Shown: positions 27,001 through 38,000 of the stretch, one piece after another | Numbering within the stretch: position 1 is the stretch's first letter | Layout of the letters: each line of letters opens with the position of its first letter | Source: Flavobacteriales bacterium UBA6057 | GTDB lineage: Bacteria > Bacteroidota > Bacteroidia > Flavobacteriales_G > Salibacteraceae | Length of the DNA stretch: 64,000 nt | Reading direction: 5' to 3' | NCBI GenBank assembly: GCA_002428995.1 | Contig: DIYJ01000017.1 | Span: 186,001-250,000, forward strand | Notes under the pieces: model-generated | What the model was told of the DNA's origin: nothing | Database searches by the model: none | The model's input: only the letters and a program-made list of their open reading frames with translations | Made by a program: the position numbers and the translations under genes

Positions 27001-30000
27001 CGACTTCGCTGGATCGGATGTACATGTATGTCGAAAATCCTTTCAAGGATGATGTTGATGTGGATGACCCGGAGGCCTTCTTTGACATCCAAGACCCGGA
27101 TTCGTGGCTCTACTTCCGCTGTAAGGTGAAGCTTCCAGGCTTTGACGGTGGAAGCTGGGATTCAGACAACGAGCTGGAAGATGTGCGCGGCTATGCCAAG
27201 GTCGCTTCCATCGATTTCCATGGCCCCAATAATGATTGGTTAAAGATCAGGCTCAAGCCTGTGGCCTTTGATGACGATGGCTCTTTGGTGCATCCGGTAT
27301 TGAAAGCGGCCATGGATTTGTCCTACACGGCCTATCAAAGTTTGCTCTACGGGGGTATCAACCCAAACTCGAGCAACCTGCAAAACACGATCAAAAACAT
27401 TGTGGCCATCAAGGACGACCTGGCCAGCATGATCAATGGAGCTTACAATCACATGCTCACCAAAGGCATGGCCAGAACCTTTGAACCGTATACCTCCTAC
27501 GTGCGCCTAAACCATCCCAAACAGAAGCGCTATGGTGGTGGGCACCGTGTGGTGAAGATCGAAATGAACGACAACTGGACGGTGAGTGGAGCCGCCTCTA
27601 CTTCCTACGGCCAGACCTACACCTACGAAGATCCGGTGACGCATGAAACCTACGGTGTGGCTTCCTACGAGCCCATGAACGGCAACGATGAAAATCCGTT
27701 CAAGAAGCCGCATTACTATTCCACGGACGATTCCAACGCCAAGCGCCCCAAGCCGCTCAGCTACCAGGAAGAACCCTTTGGAGAGATCCTGCTTCCGAAT
27801 GCCGTGGTGGGCTACTCTAAGGTGATTGTAGAACCCTTGAATTTCAAAGAGTCGAAGAGCGCGGGTCAATACACCGTTCATGAATTCTACACCGCCAATG
27901 ATTTTCCTTTCAAGCTCGAGGTGAGCGACATCCAGAAGCTCGACAAGCAGAGCATCGGTCAGTTTGCCGCCCTGGGATATGGAAAGTCTGAAAGCTTTGC
28001 GACTACCTCACAGGGCTATCTCTTTTTGCTCAACGACATGCATGGCAAGCCGCGCAGTGAGACCACCATCTACAGCGAAACCAACTATGCAGAAGAAACC
28101 CTCAAACGCACGGAATACATCTATCAGACCCATGAAGATGGCAGCCTCGACAATGTGGTTCAGGCGGTAGACCGAAATGGGGAGATTACAGATGTTACCC
28201 TCGGCCTGGATGTAGACCTGAATGTAGACTCGCGCTACATTGAGCAGAAGACGGAGTCCAAAACACTCCAAGTCAACCTCAAGTATTTCCAGGCCGGACC
28301 GTTTCCTGTGTTCCTTCCTCCAGTGTTCCCGAAAGTGAGCACTACGGCCCTCGAATACCGCACTGCGGTAATCACCAAGCAAGTGTTGCAGAAAGGGATT
28401 CTAAAATCGATCAACTACACTGATGGAAACCTGCAAACTACGCTCACCAACGATCTGTACGATGCGGAAACCGCCCAGGTGCTGAAAACCTCCCAAACCA
28501 CTGAGTTCAACGGAGTCAACAGTTCAGACCAGCGCATCGAGCACATCCACCCGGCTTATTACGCTACAGGACGCATGGGGCATGCTTACCGCAACGATGG
28601 TTTTGTGGGCGACATCGGCCCGCGACAGGATTTCATGACGGCTGATTCCTACAACAGCAATGTGAAGGGTGATCTGGACAACAAAGCTTTGATGGCTTCC
28701 ATGATCTACCGCGGTTTCATGGATGGTATGGACTATGACTGCTTTCCATCGCCCAATCCACTCTATGAGAGCATGTTCGGAAACTTCGTACCCGAAGGAG
28801 TTTTTGTAGAAGGAGACGAGGTGATGGTGGTGAGGCCGGATGCCGAGTATGGCGATCGCTACCACGCAGCTGAGGTGCTGACAGCCGATGAGTTGGACCA
28901 GCTATTGGGCCTCACACCCAATAACCCAACCAGCAACGATTTGACCAATTGGACACCACCGGGATCTTCGGGCGGAAACACCACAACTACCATTGGCACA
29001 CAAACGACACCGCTTGCACTTTGTGATGGACAGCAGATCACCAATCCCATCATTGAGCAGGTGTTTGCACGCGTAGTGGCGGCCTCCGATACCGTGTTTG
29101 ACTACAGTATGCTTCCGCTTTACTGGCAATATCCAGGTGATCATTGGCTCACCATTGCTGATGCCCTGGAACATACGGATGCTCTCGGCTTTTATGCCGT
29201 ATGGGATCCAAACCTTGGTTCTAACCAGGCCTACAAAGAGGACTATTATCATCTGGTCAGCCAGTTGCTTCTTGATGATGAGGCGAGAGACCTTTTGGCT
29301 TACCTGCATACCCCCGGACAGGATGCATTTCTGGATCAGGATGGTAACTCATCACTCAATGAAGCGATAGGGATCCATGCCTTAATGTACATTCTGCATT
29401 GCAATGAAATGCGCTCCTGCCTTGTAGAAGCGTGCGATAATTCGAGTATCGTGCAGGTGCTAGAAGGGTTGTTTCAGGTTACAACAGGAAATTACCCCGT
29501 GCACGGATTGCTGGCCTCTATGATGGCGGCAAACTGGGAAACCAACCGGATCATCACCGATTCAGAAACCTCGAACGTTGGTTCAGACCTCTGTGATGTT
29601 GGTTCGAACCTGCTCATATTGCAGGATTTCAGTTATGATCTTACCACCTACAAGGATTTGTTCGAATCGACTCATGCCTACCTCAACGATGTCAATAACC
29701 CGAATGCTCCTTACAGCGGTAGTCCGATAGCTACATCACCCACAATCAACAATACTGCAGCACAGAATTATCAGCCGACAGTCTACAGTTATACCGGAGC
29801 AAGTGCCCAAGGACCACTGGTTCCTTGCTTTGGTCACTTTGATGAGAACTGTCAATATGTTGATTACCTCTACAGCTACGATCTTTCTGTTTATTCCTGC
29901 CAGGTCGATATCCTCTCAGACGCAGGAGACATTAACGATCCCGGTGACGATCCCGAAGATCCGAACGATGATCCTGAGCCACCTACTTACAACACTCCGG

Positions 30001-31370
30001 GCATTGGAGAATTGGTAGTGTTCATCGATGAGAACGGAGCCATTGCTAACCTGAAAAACAAGCGCGTGAAAATCATTCGCTCGGGAAGGCGCAACATGCT
30101 CACTACTCAAGCCGGCACAGAGTCGTACATCGAGGCACCGTTCAACAGCGCCCCCGATGACCGTCAGATGCTCTCGGCTGCTGCCACGCAATACAAGGAT
30201 GAGTGGGCCACCGACTTTGATCTCGATCCTACCAATACCTTCAACGCCTTCCTCACAGGGCATCGCGGGATTTTCCGAGCAGAAAAGATGTATCAGCCGA
30301 ACGGTGACCGGGCCTATGATGCTAATGTGAACTCAGCAGAAGATGGCTTGATTGACAACTACACACCCTTCTGGAGTTACGATGAGGATGGAGGTAATTC
30401 CATTTACGACCAGCTACTGGCCAATGCGAATGCAGAAAACCAGAACTGGGTAAACACCGAAACCTATACCAACTACTCCGGCACAGGAGCGGCTTTGGAA
30501 TCGGTGAATGCGCTCGACATTTATTCTGCCCTTGTGCAGGCGCGCAACAACCACATGATCGCGGAGGGGGTGAATGCCCGCCACCGCGACATCCTGGTCG
30601 AGGACTTTGAAGGCTACAATGAAGCCAACGGATTGGTGACTGCTCATGGATTGAGTGGAGCCACCCAATCCATAGTGCCCACTACCGATAGTCTGCATGT
30701 TCCCTGGACAGGGCACTCCGGCAGTGGGTGCATCGCTTTGAACGGCACCGTGAGTTCAAGCACTGGAAACCTCGTTGCTTACCCACAGCAGATCACCTGG
30801 GCGTGGGACATCGACCCTGAATCGGATTGCTACAGCGATGACTTCTACCGCATTAAGGGGTTTGCTCCCGGTGGCGACTTTGGCGGAAGAACCTTTTTAG
30901 TTTCCTTCTGGGCAAAGAGTGCGCGCTACCTCTATAGCGATCTGGTTTCCTACAGCACCGATTTCGATCCTTCTGCAACAGTGGTTACTGCCAATGTGAT
31001 TGTGAAAAACGGAGGCGCGGTGCTCACCAATCAAGCCATCAACTCCACAGGACAGATGATCGATGGCTGGCAGCGCATGCAGGTGGAGTTTAACATTCCG
31101 ATGGGCGCCACGAACCTCGAACTTGTCCTCAACGGAGCTGAATTCGGTTGCATGGTGGACGATTTGCGAGTGCATCCAAGCGATGGAAAGGCGCTCACCT
31201 ACGTGTATGACAAGACCTACCGCAGACTCATCGGCACCATGGATGAGAATAACCTGGGAAGCTTCTTCAAGTATGACCAGGACGGCAGCCTGATGAAGAC
31301 CGAACGCGAAACGGAGAACGGTCGACTGACCATCAAGGAACAGCTTCGAAACACCCGAGTACAACCCTGA
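24081..31370 (+). CDS. Giant SpvB/RHS-like shell protein, 2429 aa
   Basis: An N-terminal signal or anchor (RIALSLVALFLAEIISPSVA) is followed by the module seen in Bacteroidota RHS partners: FTQASATDMVDLFTGDFQYN, LPLFDIDGYPVNLSYRSGQG, SWVGLGWTLNPGMVSR, which resembles the start of SpvB/TcB-type shells. A Ser/Gly-rich insert (~150-250), a long beta-rich body, a CBM-like jelly-roll (~2170-2365; VEDFEGYNEANG, SFWAKSARYLY, FGCMVDDLRVH) and a last YD-type motif (YVYDKTYRRLIGTMDENNLG) complete it. It lacks the RHS core and any toxin tip, so it cannot be a complete toxin alone. It probably forms one half of a cage with the 4471-aa protein. Confidence 0.75.
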   Translation: MIIGFKKKISQRRARRIALSLVALFLAEIISPSVALALSGGPSQPEFSGFTQASATDMVDLFTGDFQYNLPLFDIDGYPVNLSYRSGQGMEEEASWVGLGWTLNPGMVSRSVRGIPDDFNGETITEVFHAKDQYAFSIGQGAAGEIAGLELGAGQALNFHSESGFSVGLDASVGVGFGPVNTGISASSSASSGITFTPYISSSGALQIDRLAISSVGLSASYNSRSGLQNISVSASASVRSEKLGENIGGPMSASFPINQTTYFPSQAPRTKSNSFSLDAKLGGGFYAADGSQVIKSSCQTTKSDTGPLVVPAYGYIYHENAPEEGMTDFNREGDNGHFTSEMDFLPAAALMPDVYSVTGQGISGAIRPYRMETGAFSDPAEEYRTSSSQSVGGEVNPGSVFDGGADLNDFTSDLYKRPWDEIHATYRSYEQDSNYMGQPVNSLEQNLLFYKIGELRPVNDFYFRGTGNSGADYGEFDLKQFALASHNSLQSSYTNLLPERHSFPASDPHQRLTRSEHMQVKTAKEAEEVGFLQQVEEYAMVNSYEILSSANKIAASALTATSQSYTASSGLNMEEHAIAEIESYGTDGSRYVFGIPALNRSFAQHTFSVNPSNANDQGLVTFTGQENSIGTTSGDEFFHSKTYDAPYAHSYLLTAYLGADYVDVTRDGITEDDLGTAVKFNWSRLYHDFKWRLPMTPNNMADYSQGLLLDDTDDKGSYTFGTKDIWYAHSIESKNHIAFFVLGNRKDGLGALSESGGFDDSKPLKKLEEIRIYTRDEWQRYQDHPSTEPVAVKTIEFIYDYSQCPGVVNYSTNIPGSDDNLKENPNLGGKLTLREVIIKDGNSKKGVLSPYKFDYQSHTLDADVNPGYHRMKTDRWGLYKGQNPEDASTAELREEDYTYVNEITASKEQRDLWASAWCLKTVTLPSGATIDVTYESDTYAKVQDKKAQMMFQVVGFGDENGTYSDKLHTGSRATSLDRMYMYVENPFKDDVDVDDPEAFFDIQDPDSWLYFRCKVKLPGFDGGSWDSDNELEDVRGYAKVASIDFHGPNNDWLKIRLKPVAFDDDGSLVHPVLKAAMDLSYTAYQSLLYGGINPNSSNLQNTIKNIVAIKDDLASMINGAYNHMLTKGMARTFEPYTSYVRLNHPKQKRYGGGHRVVKIEMNDNWTVSGAASTSYGQTYTYEDPVTHETYGVASYEPMNGNDENPFKKPHYYSTDDSNAKRPKPLSYQEEPFGEILLPNAVVGYSKVIVEPLNFKESKSAGQYTVHEFYTANDFPFKLEVSDIQKLDKQSIGQFAALGYGKSESFATTSQGYLFLLNDMHGKPRSETTIYSETNYAEETLKRTEYIYQTHEDGSLDNVVQAVDRNGEITDVTLGLDVDLNVDSRYIEQKTESKTLQVNLKYFQAGPFPVFLPPVFPKVSTTALEYRTAVITKQVLQKGILKSINYTDGNLQTTLTNDLYDAETAQVLKTSQTTEFNGVNSSDQRIEHIHPAYYATGRMGHAYRNDGFVGDIGPRQDFMTADSYNSNVKGDLDNKALMASMIYRGFMDGMDYDCFPSPNPLYESMFGNFVPEGVFVEGDEVMVVRPDAEYGDRYHAAEVLTADELDQLLGLTPNNPTSNDLTNWTPPGSSGGNTTTTIGTQTTPLALCDGQQITNPIIEQVFARVVAASDTVFDYSMLPLYWQYPGDHWLTIADALEHTDALGFYAVWDPNLGSNQAYKEDYYHLVSQLLLDDEARDLLAYLHTPGQDAFLDQDGNSSLNEAIGIHALMYILHCNEMRSCLVEACDNSSIVQVLEGLFQVTTGNYPVHGLLASMMAANWETNRIITDSETSNVGSDLCDVGSNLLILQDFSYDLTTYKDLFESTHAYLNDVNNPNAPYSGSPIATSPTINNTAAQNYQPTVYSYTGASAQGPLVPCFGHFDENCQYVDYLYSYDLSVYSCQVDILSDAGDINDPGDDPEDPNDDPEPPTYNTPGIGELVVFIDENGAIANLKNKRVKIIRSGRRNMLTTQAGTESYIEAPFNSAPDDRQMLSAAATQYKDEWATDFDLDPTNTFNAFLTGHRGIFRAEKMYQPNGDRAYDANVNSAEDGLIDNYTPFWSYDEDGGNSIYDQLLANANAENQNWVNTETYTNYSGTGAALESVNALDIYSALVQARNNHMIAEGVNARHRDILVEDFEGYNEANGLVTAHGLSGATQSIVPTTDSLHVPWTGHSGSGCIALNGTVSSSTGNLVAYPQQITWAWDIDPESDCYSDDFYRIKGFAPGGDFGGRTFLVSFWAKSARYLYSDLVSYSTDFDPSATVVTANVIVKNGGAVLTNQAINSTGQMIDGWQRMQVEFNIPMGATNLELVLNGAEFGCMVDDLRVHPSDGKALTYVYDKTYRRLIGTMDENNLGSFFKYDQDGSLMKTERETENGRLTIKEQLRNTRVQP

Positions 31371-32059
31371 TGAGAAAGTCAATTCAATGCTTGTGGGTGG
31401 CCTGGGTGGTCACCTTCAGCCTATCCGCAGCCGGGCAGGATGCCCTGCAGGAGCTGGAAGCCTTTAACCGAGCCCACGAGGCCAAAGGAGCCTATGGCTA
31501 TGACCTGAAGGTGGAGCAGCAAGACGGTGCCGGAGCGGTGGTTCAAACTACACGCTACACCATCATGGGTGACAATGCCGGGAAGATGCTGCTGCGCTTT
31601 GCCAACGGCTCTGAAAACCTGGTGACCAAAGACTACAAGGTGCAAATCAACCCTGCTGCCAAGCTGCTCATCGTGGGGCCGGTGACGGCTGATGATGCGC
31701 AAGACCAGTGGAAAGCCACCCTGGAGCTTTTGCGCAAAAGCGAACACACTGCCATCGAGCAGGAGGGAAGCTTGACAACGGTCAGCTACCAGCTTACCGA
31801 GGAAGGTGTTCAGCAAAAGGGACGGCTCACGTTTTCCAAAACCACCAATGAAGTGGTCGCTTTTTACCTCGAAATGAAGGGTGACATGCTGGGAAACGGC
31901 CAGGAAGAAACGGTCGCTTTTGCCACGAGCTTCAAGGCCCTGACCAACGCAGCTGAACTCAAAGCTGCCCTCGAAAAGAACTACATCGAAATCAACGGAA
32001 AAGACATTCAACCTACTGAAAAATTCAACGATTATGAGATCATCAGCACGCTGTTCTAA
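31370..32059 (+). CDS. Exported 229-aa protein between the two RHS giants
   Basis: Signal peptide (MRKSIQCLWVAWVVTFSLSAAGQ). The mature part has the strand pattern of a LolA-like half-barrel (TRYTIMGDNAGKMLLRFANG, YKVQINPAAKLLIVGPV, VSYQLTEEGVQQKGRLTFSK, EVVAFYLEMKGDM), but I see no decisive motif, so the fold call is inference. It starts in the stop of the upstream gene (TGATG) and overlaps the next start by 26 nt. Such tight coupling on both sides suggests it is made together with the two giants, perhaps as a periplasmic chaperone. Confidence 0.6.
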   Translation: MRKSIQCLWVAWVVTFSLSAAGQDALQELEAFNRAHEAKGAYGYDLKVEQQDGAGAVVQTTRYTIMGDNAGKMLLRFANGSENLVTKDYKVQINPAAKLLIVGPVTADDAQDQWKATLELLRKSEHTAIEQEGSLTTVSYQLTEEGVQQKGRLTFSKTTNEVVAFYLEMKGDMLGNGQEETVAFATSFKALTNAAELKAALEKNYIEINGKDIQPTEKFNDYEIISTLF

Positions 32060-35000
32060 GATCGCTTTACTCACCCTGATGTTTGGCTTGTGGTCCCTGC
32101 CTGCGATCAAGGCTCAGGTTTATAAGTATGCACATAAAACGGAAGCTAGAGAGGCAGTCGTTGAGTTGTATGAAGCCAACAATCAACCCAACAACATTTG
32201 CACCAGCGGAATCCCGCTGTACAATGCATGGGAGAATGCCGGCTTTTACGACAGAACACTGGCCCCTTCCTGCACACTCCTGGTGGAGGCCTACTCTGAA
32301 TCGACTCCACAAGTGGAGGAGTTCGTGTCGATGAAAAACTACATTATCATTGAGCAGATCAACGAAGACCGGATCATTCCTGATTACGACTACGAGATCG
32401 AAGTGCAACTTCAGTTGACCCCACTCAGTGGCCCAGCCATCAACCAAACGGTGGTGATCCCTTACAGCTATAGCAATGCCAGTCTCAGTCAGATGGCTTC
32501 CGGGCAAACGCATCAAAACCGTGTGGCCCTGGAGTTGAATCAGTCTTACAAGGCCATGCAGCTTCTCAGCTTCGCCATTTGGGACGACCATGCTTCGCAG
32601 ACACCTCCGCCCAACGGAGTGGCAGAGACCAATTTCCGCATCGTCATGCGGATCGAGGAGGAAGTGTATGATGACAGCGATGCAGGCGTAGCCACCATTT
32701 CGATCACGGAAGCTGATCCGGACACCAAGGATTTAGAGCTGACACTGGGCTGTGACAACGGTTGTCCCGATCCGGGCTGGTTTGAAGTAGAGTGGGCTTT
32801 TGTTGATTTCCAAACCAATCCCATGCCTTCTGCTAAAGAAGCATTGGACCAAAATGCCACAAGGATTTCTACAGATAACAACAGCTATCGCATCACGAAC
32901 AACTTTCCGCGACATGGAATTGTGTACGCCAGGAGCCGTTATGTGCGACCCTACTACGATGGTTCCGCTCAGGAAGTAGATGCAAAGATCCTCAGTTATT
33001 CACCTTGGGCATACACCCTTGTTTCCGGGGTGGTAGTGCCTCACGAAGTTGATCTGGCAGACATTGTCGTTTCAGATGACTTGAACTGGGTGTATTCCGC
33101 TTCCTATGCCGAAGAAGGCAAGAAGGTAGAAACCATCACCTATGCGGACGGAACCGGGCGTGCCCGCCAAAACCTGACGCTGGCTTCGGAAGGGGAATCG
33201 GATCAAAACCTGATCCTGCAGGAAACCAAGTACGACTATTCAGGGAATCCGGTCATTGAGGTGGCTCCAGCCCCCCTGCCGCTCAGCATTGAGGACAATC
33301 AGCAAAACATCACCCCGGAGGCGCGATTGAAATACCGTTCCGGAGTGAATGAGTTTGTCCATCGTTACGAGGGTATCACGCTTGACAATATTCCCCCCAG
33401 CGTGCACCCGCGAAACACTTACGACAGCACGGGCATGTATGCAGGACCCCTGGACAGTGCCAACTGGGATGATGGAGCTTCTCACTACTACTCAAGGGCT
33501 GCCAAGAACGGGGGAGCCCTCACCGACAACCTTGGTGATTTCACCCCTACAGCTTTTGGTTTCCCTTACACCTATTCGGAAGTGGACGGCTCTGGCCGGG
33601 TGCGCTTTCAAAACATCATGGGCCCTGAGCATCACCTGATTTACGATAAGGATGAAGATAACATCAGGCGCTACACCAAAATGATCTATGGTCAGCCTAC
33701 CCAGGGTGAGCTGGATCTGTATTTTGGCAACAATGCTGCCGTGGCCTCCAACTACGTGAAGGTGGTGACGGAAGACGCCAATGGCCAAAGCTCCGTATCC
33801 ATCGTAGACAAGGCTCAGCGACCCGTGTTCTCGGGAATTGGTCTCGCACCGGAGAACCTGCTGAACATCGACACCAAGCCCGAAGACATTTTTGTCATCG
33901 AAGAGCTGCTCGGCACCTCTGTCGAGAATCAGGCTTTGCCCGGAGACGATCCGAACTCGATGCTTTTCGAAAAGGAGATCGTGCTGGCTGACAACTGTAG
34001 CATTTTCATTGGCTATGATCTGATCAAGCCTTTCATCAGTGGGTGCTTCAATGCCGGTCCCCTTTGCTACGAGTGTGAATACGAATACGAGATCAGTCTC
34101 TACAAGGCGAACGATCCTTCCGAGCCTGAAGTTCGATACGTTTCCCCCGCCTTTGATCCAGCCTCCATCATGGCGGAGCAAGGGCAGGATTGCCCGGATT
34201 TTACGGCCGGTGGTGATGAGTTTGCAGAGGATGTTCAGGATTATTATTCAGACCCTGCCAATCCCTTGCAGGGTGTTTTGACGGGTAGGGTCACCGAGTT
34301 AAGCCCGAATCCTGTCTATGGTCTGGCGAGCTATGCAGCCGAGGTAGGTGAAAGTCCTCAGCTGGGGATGCAATTCCAGGTGAACAAGGGAAAGTACATC
34401 CTCAGGAAGGAATTGCGCCTCATCAGCGATGCTCAAATCGAGCTCATTGCCGATGACTTCTTTGAAACCGGCCTTGCAAACGGATGCTACAAGGATGAGT
34501 TTCATTTTACCGACTCCACCACCAGCAACATGGACTATGAGTGTGTGAGCGAGCTTTCTGTCGTGGGAGCTACGCCCTGTGACGATCAGTATGCGGAAAT
34601 GGTGCAGGACATGATCCCCAATCAGGGTAAGTATGCCGCTTTTGACAGCTATGCCAATTGGCTGACCGATTGCACCACCAACGACCCGAACGATCCGAAC
34701 TGCGGGGTGCCGCTCAACGATGCGGATACCTTCAGCATATTCGCGATGGTGTTGAATCAGCAGCCAGCTTATCCCAACCTGGTTTCAAATGGACGCTTCA
34801 GCGATACCACAGCCACGATCCTTTCCGACATTAGCCCACTCTGCAATCACTGTGGAGATTGTTCTCACACCTCTGGAAACAAGAAGATAAGGTATCAGCG
34901 CTACAGCAACCCGCGGAATACGCCTAATGGAGGAAGTGGAGATTGGATTAAGCCTTTTTACTCAGGCCAGCTGTCTTGTACCAACGATACAGGCACACAT

Positions 35001-38000
35001 TTCTTAGCCGTGATTGGTGAATCCGGAATTAACAATGCCTCTGCTCCACAAGGTTGGTATGAGACAATGGATTTTAATGGATCACCCTGGCTCAACAATA
35101 GCAATCCGCTTACCTACAGCACCGGGCAGGGTTATGGAAACAGCCCGATTGCATCTACCTCATTTGCACAGGACAATGATGAAGTCATTGTTTGGACGCA
35201 ACAGGTCAACCTTGACCCGGGAAGCAATTACCTGCTCAAGCTCCGTCTTATCCAGTTGCTAAAGGCTGCCCACTACGAGGAAACCAAGCTGAACTTTTAC
35301 CTGGGTGGTGTGCTGATGGCAACCACCTACATCGATGATGTGAACCTGGATGAAGTGCGCAACTTTAGCTATGCCTACAATGGTTCTGCCCTCAGCGCAT
35401 ATTTGACCATCACCATCGATTTGGAATATGGCTACGGATCCACGGTACCCTTCACCAACTTCGGCTTTGGTATTGACGACATCGACTTCCGAAAAACGGA
35501 GGCGATCTGCGACTGCGAAAACAGTTTTGGGCTGCCCAATCCTCCTGGGATGATCGCCTATTATCCCTATCAGTGTTTGTACAGTGTGTTTCAGGGACAA
35601 AGCATTACCGAAGGATCGGTAAACCCGGCCCTGCTTACCATTCCCAATTTCATTGATGCCGTGGAAGCTAACCCCGAGTGGATGGACCTGTTGATCCAGA
35701 TTCACCCGGAATACTGCAGCTGGCTTTCCTGTGAAGAACTCTATTCCGATGCTTCCGTGCTCTTTGCCGAGCGCGCTGCGGCTGAAAGCTGGGACTACAT
35801 GTTTGGTGCCTATGGCAGCTCCACCGCCTGGGATTTTGATCAAAGCCTGCCCAACACGGGCATGTATGAACAAGACCCGCTCTTTCAAAACGTGTCCTCC
35901 GGCAGCAGCTCGGCCTTGCAGGTGATGAATTCAGCGATGGTCAACCGCCTGACAAACTATTGGAACTATACAGACAGCCTTCACCTCAGCCTGGAGCAGA
36001 TGGCGATGTTCATCACCCTGGTAGATGTCTATCCACTCGATACGGCCGGACCAGAACCCGATACTGCGCTTATCAACACCTTGCTGACTGAAGTGCTCGG
36101 CACCACCTGGGAAGACGTAAAACTGGCCGAAGCCTTCTGGGAACGTTATTCGGCCATGTACCTCCAGCTGCGGCAGGAGATCACCGGCTTCTACTTCCAG
36201 GATTGCATGTGCAGCAGCATTAGCGATCTGGTGCATATCAACAGCAACGGGCAACCGATGCCCGGAAGCAACTATGCCACCCAACAACAGCAGATTGCCG
36301 AGTCGCAGCAGTTTTTTGAAGACTGGCTGCCGAGCGGCTGGACCAGTGGCGGTACGCTGACCATTCCGCCTTCAACATCCATTCCATCCACAGCCGGAAC
36401 CAACGTCTTTAACCAGGGCATGGATTCCCTCTGTGTGCAGATGGAATCGCAGTGTGAAACCTGGATCCGTTCACAGATTATGACCAGCTTTGCTGTGACC
36501 GCCACGGCTTTTGATACCAACGGAGTGCCCACCGCGTGGGAGGTTGACAGCACTACCGACCCGAACACCAGCCAACCCATCGATGTGGAAGTGTTGGTAG
36601 CGGCTTTGGTAGATGAATGCGCCACCGGAGCCCTGATGGACGTGGTGGATGCCACGCATGAATGCATTGATGAGATGGGTTATGGCGTTTGGGTGCCTTC
36701 CGGCAGCTACCTCGTCCCGGGAGACCAACCCGGCACACAGGACAGCCTGATGACCATTCGCCAGCAGTTCAACGAATACATTCCTGAAGCGACCTGGTCG
36801 CTGACCCTGAATCCTTACCTGCTGAATGTTTCGCAGCCCTACTACGTGATGAACGAGGTGCGCAATCACATGCAGGACCTGCAAATCACTGCCTGCCCCG
36901 ATGAAGTGCCGCTGACACACGGAGCCCTGGAGGATTCCCTAACTGCGGCCAACAACAGTTCGAACAACGATGCCATCAGTGTCTTACTCGCCAACAACCC
37001 CAACATTCGACTCTACGATCAGAACGGGACGATGGTAGCGCTGCCGAGCGGTTCTACCACCTCTTTTGTGCTCGGCTCCCTGCGCTGCGATCAGGACATC
37101 ATCAACCACAACATTTTCCGCGATGGTTTGACCCTGGCGCACAGTGCCTTCCTGATTGACGTTACCGATGGCGGTTCCACCGTAGATACGCTGCGCGGAA
37201 TCTACCTCGATGGACCGATCTGGCAGATCAACCCGGACATGATCGAGATGAACGTGTACAAGCGCGACAAGGGCGAGCGGCTCTACTGCCCGCAGCTGAA
37301 AGATGCCTATCAGGCCTACCTGGAGGTGCCGCTGGTAGAGAACTACCTCGCCAATTGCGGCAACGACACCCTCACCGATCCGCTGGTGTATCAGGCCGGT
37401 TATCTGCCCACGTTGGAGGGTTTCCTCGATGAGCACTTCCGCGAATTCCTGCCGCTGACCAATGCGCTGGAGGCTATGGCTACCTGCCGCACGCTGGATA
37501 CAAGTATTTCACACATTACCCTTCCTGCGGGCATCACCTCACAGCTCGACATGGGTCAGCATCTGGCCGATGATGCCGTCTGGATCCGTGAACCGAACTG
37601 CATTGACGAAGAGTTTCCGAGCGTTGCCGATTGCGATGAATGTGATGCCCTGCACGAAGCCCTGATCAACTACCAATACACCGATACCTGTAACGGTTGC
37701 GTTGCCTACGATGCCGCGTATCAGGCGCATTACGATAGTCTCATGGACATCAGCAACATGGAGGCTTACCTGCACAACAGCAGCAGCTACAGTGCCCTGC
37801 CCAACTTCAGCATCTGGCCCGGTAGCAGCCCTTCAGACTGGGACATGCGCTATGCTTACACGGAAACCGATGCGAACTGGAACGATCTCTATGGTTACAA
37901 GGAGTATGCGGCAGAGGATCAGCTCAAGGACTTGCTCAATGGCCTGATCACGACTCCGCTGCACGACATCCATGCGAATGCGCTCAGCATTCCGGCCGGA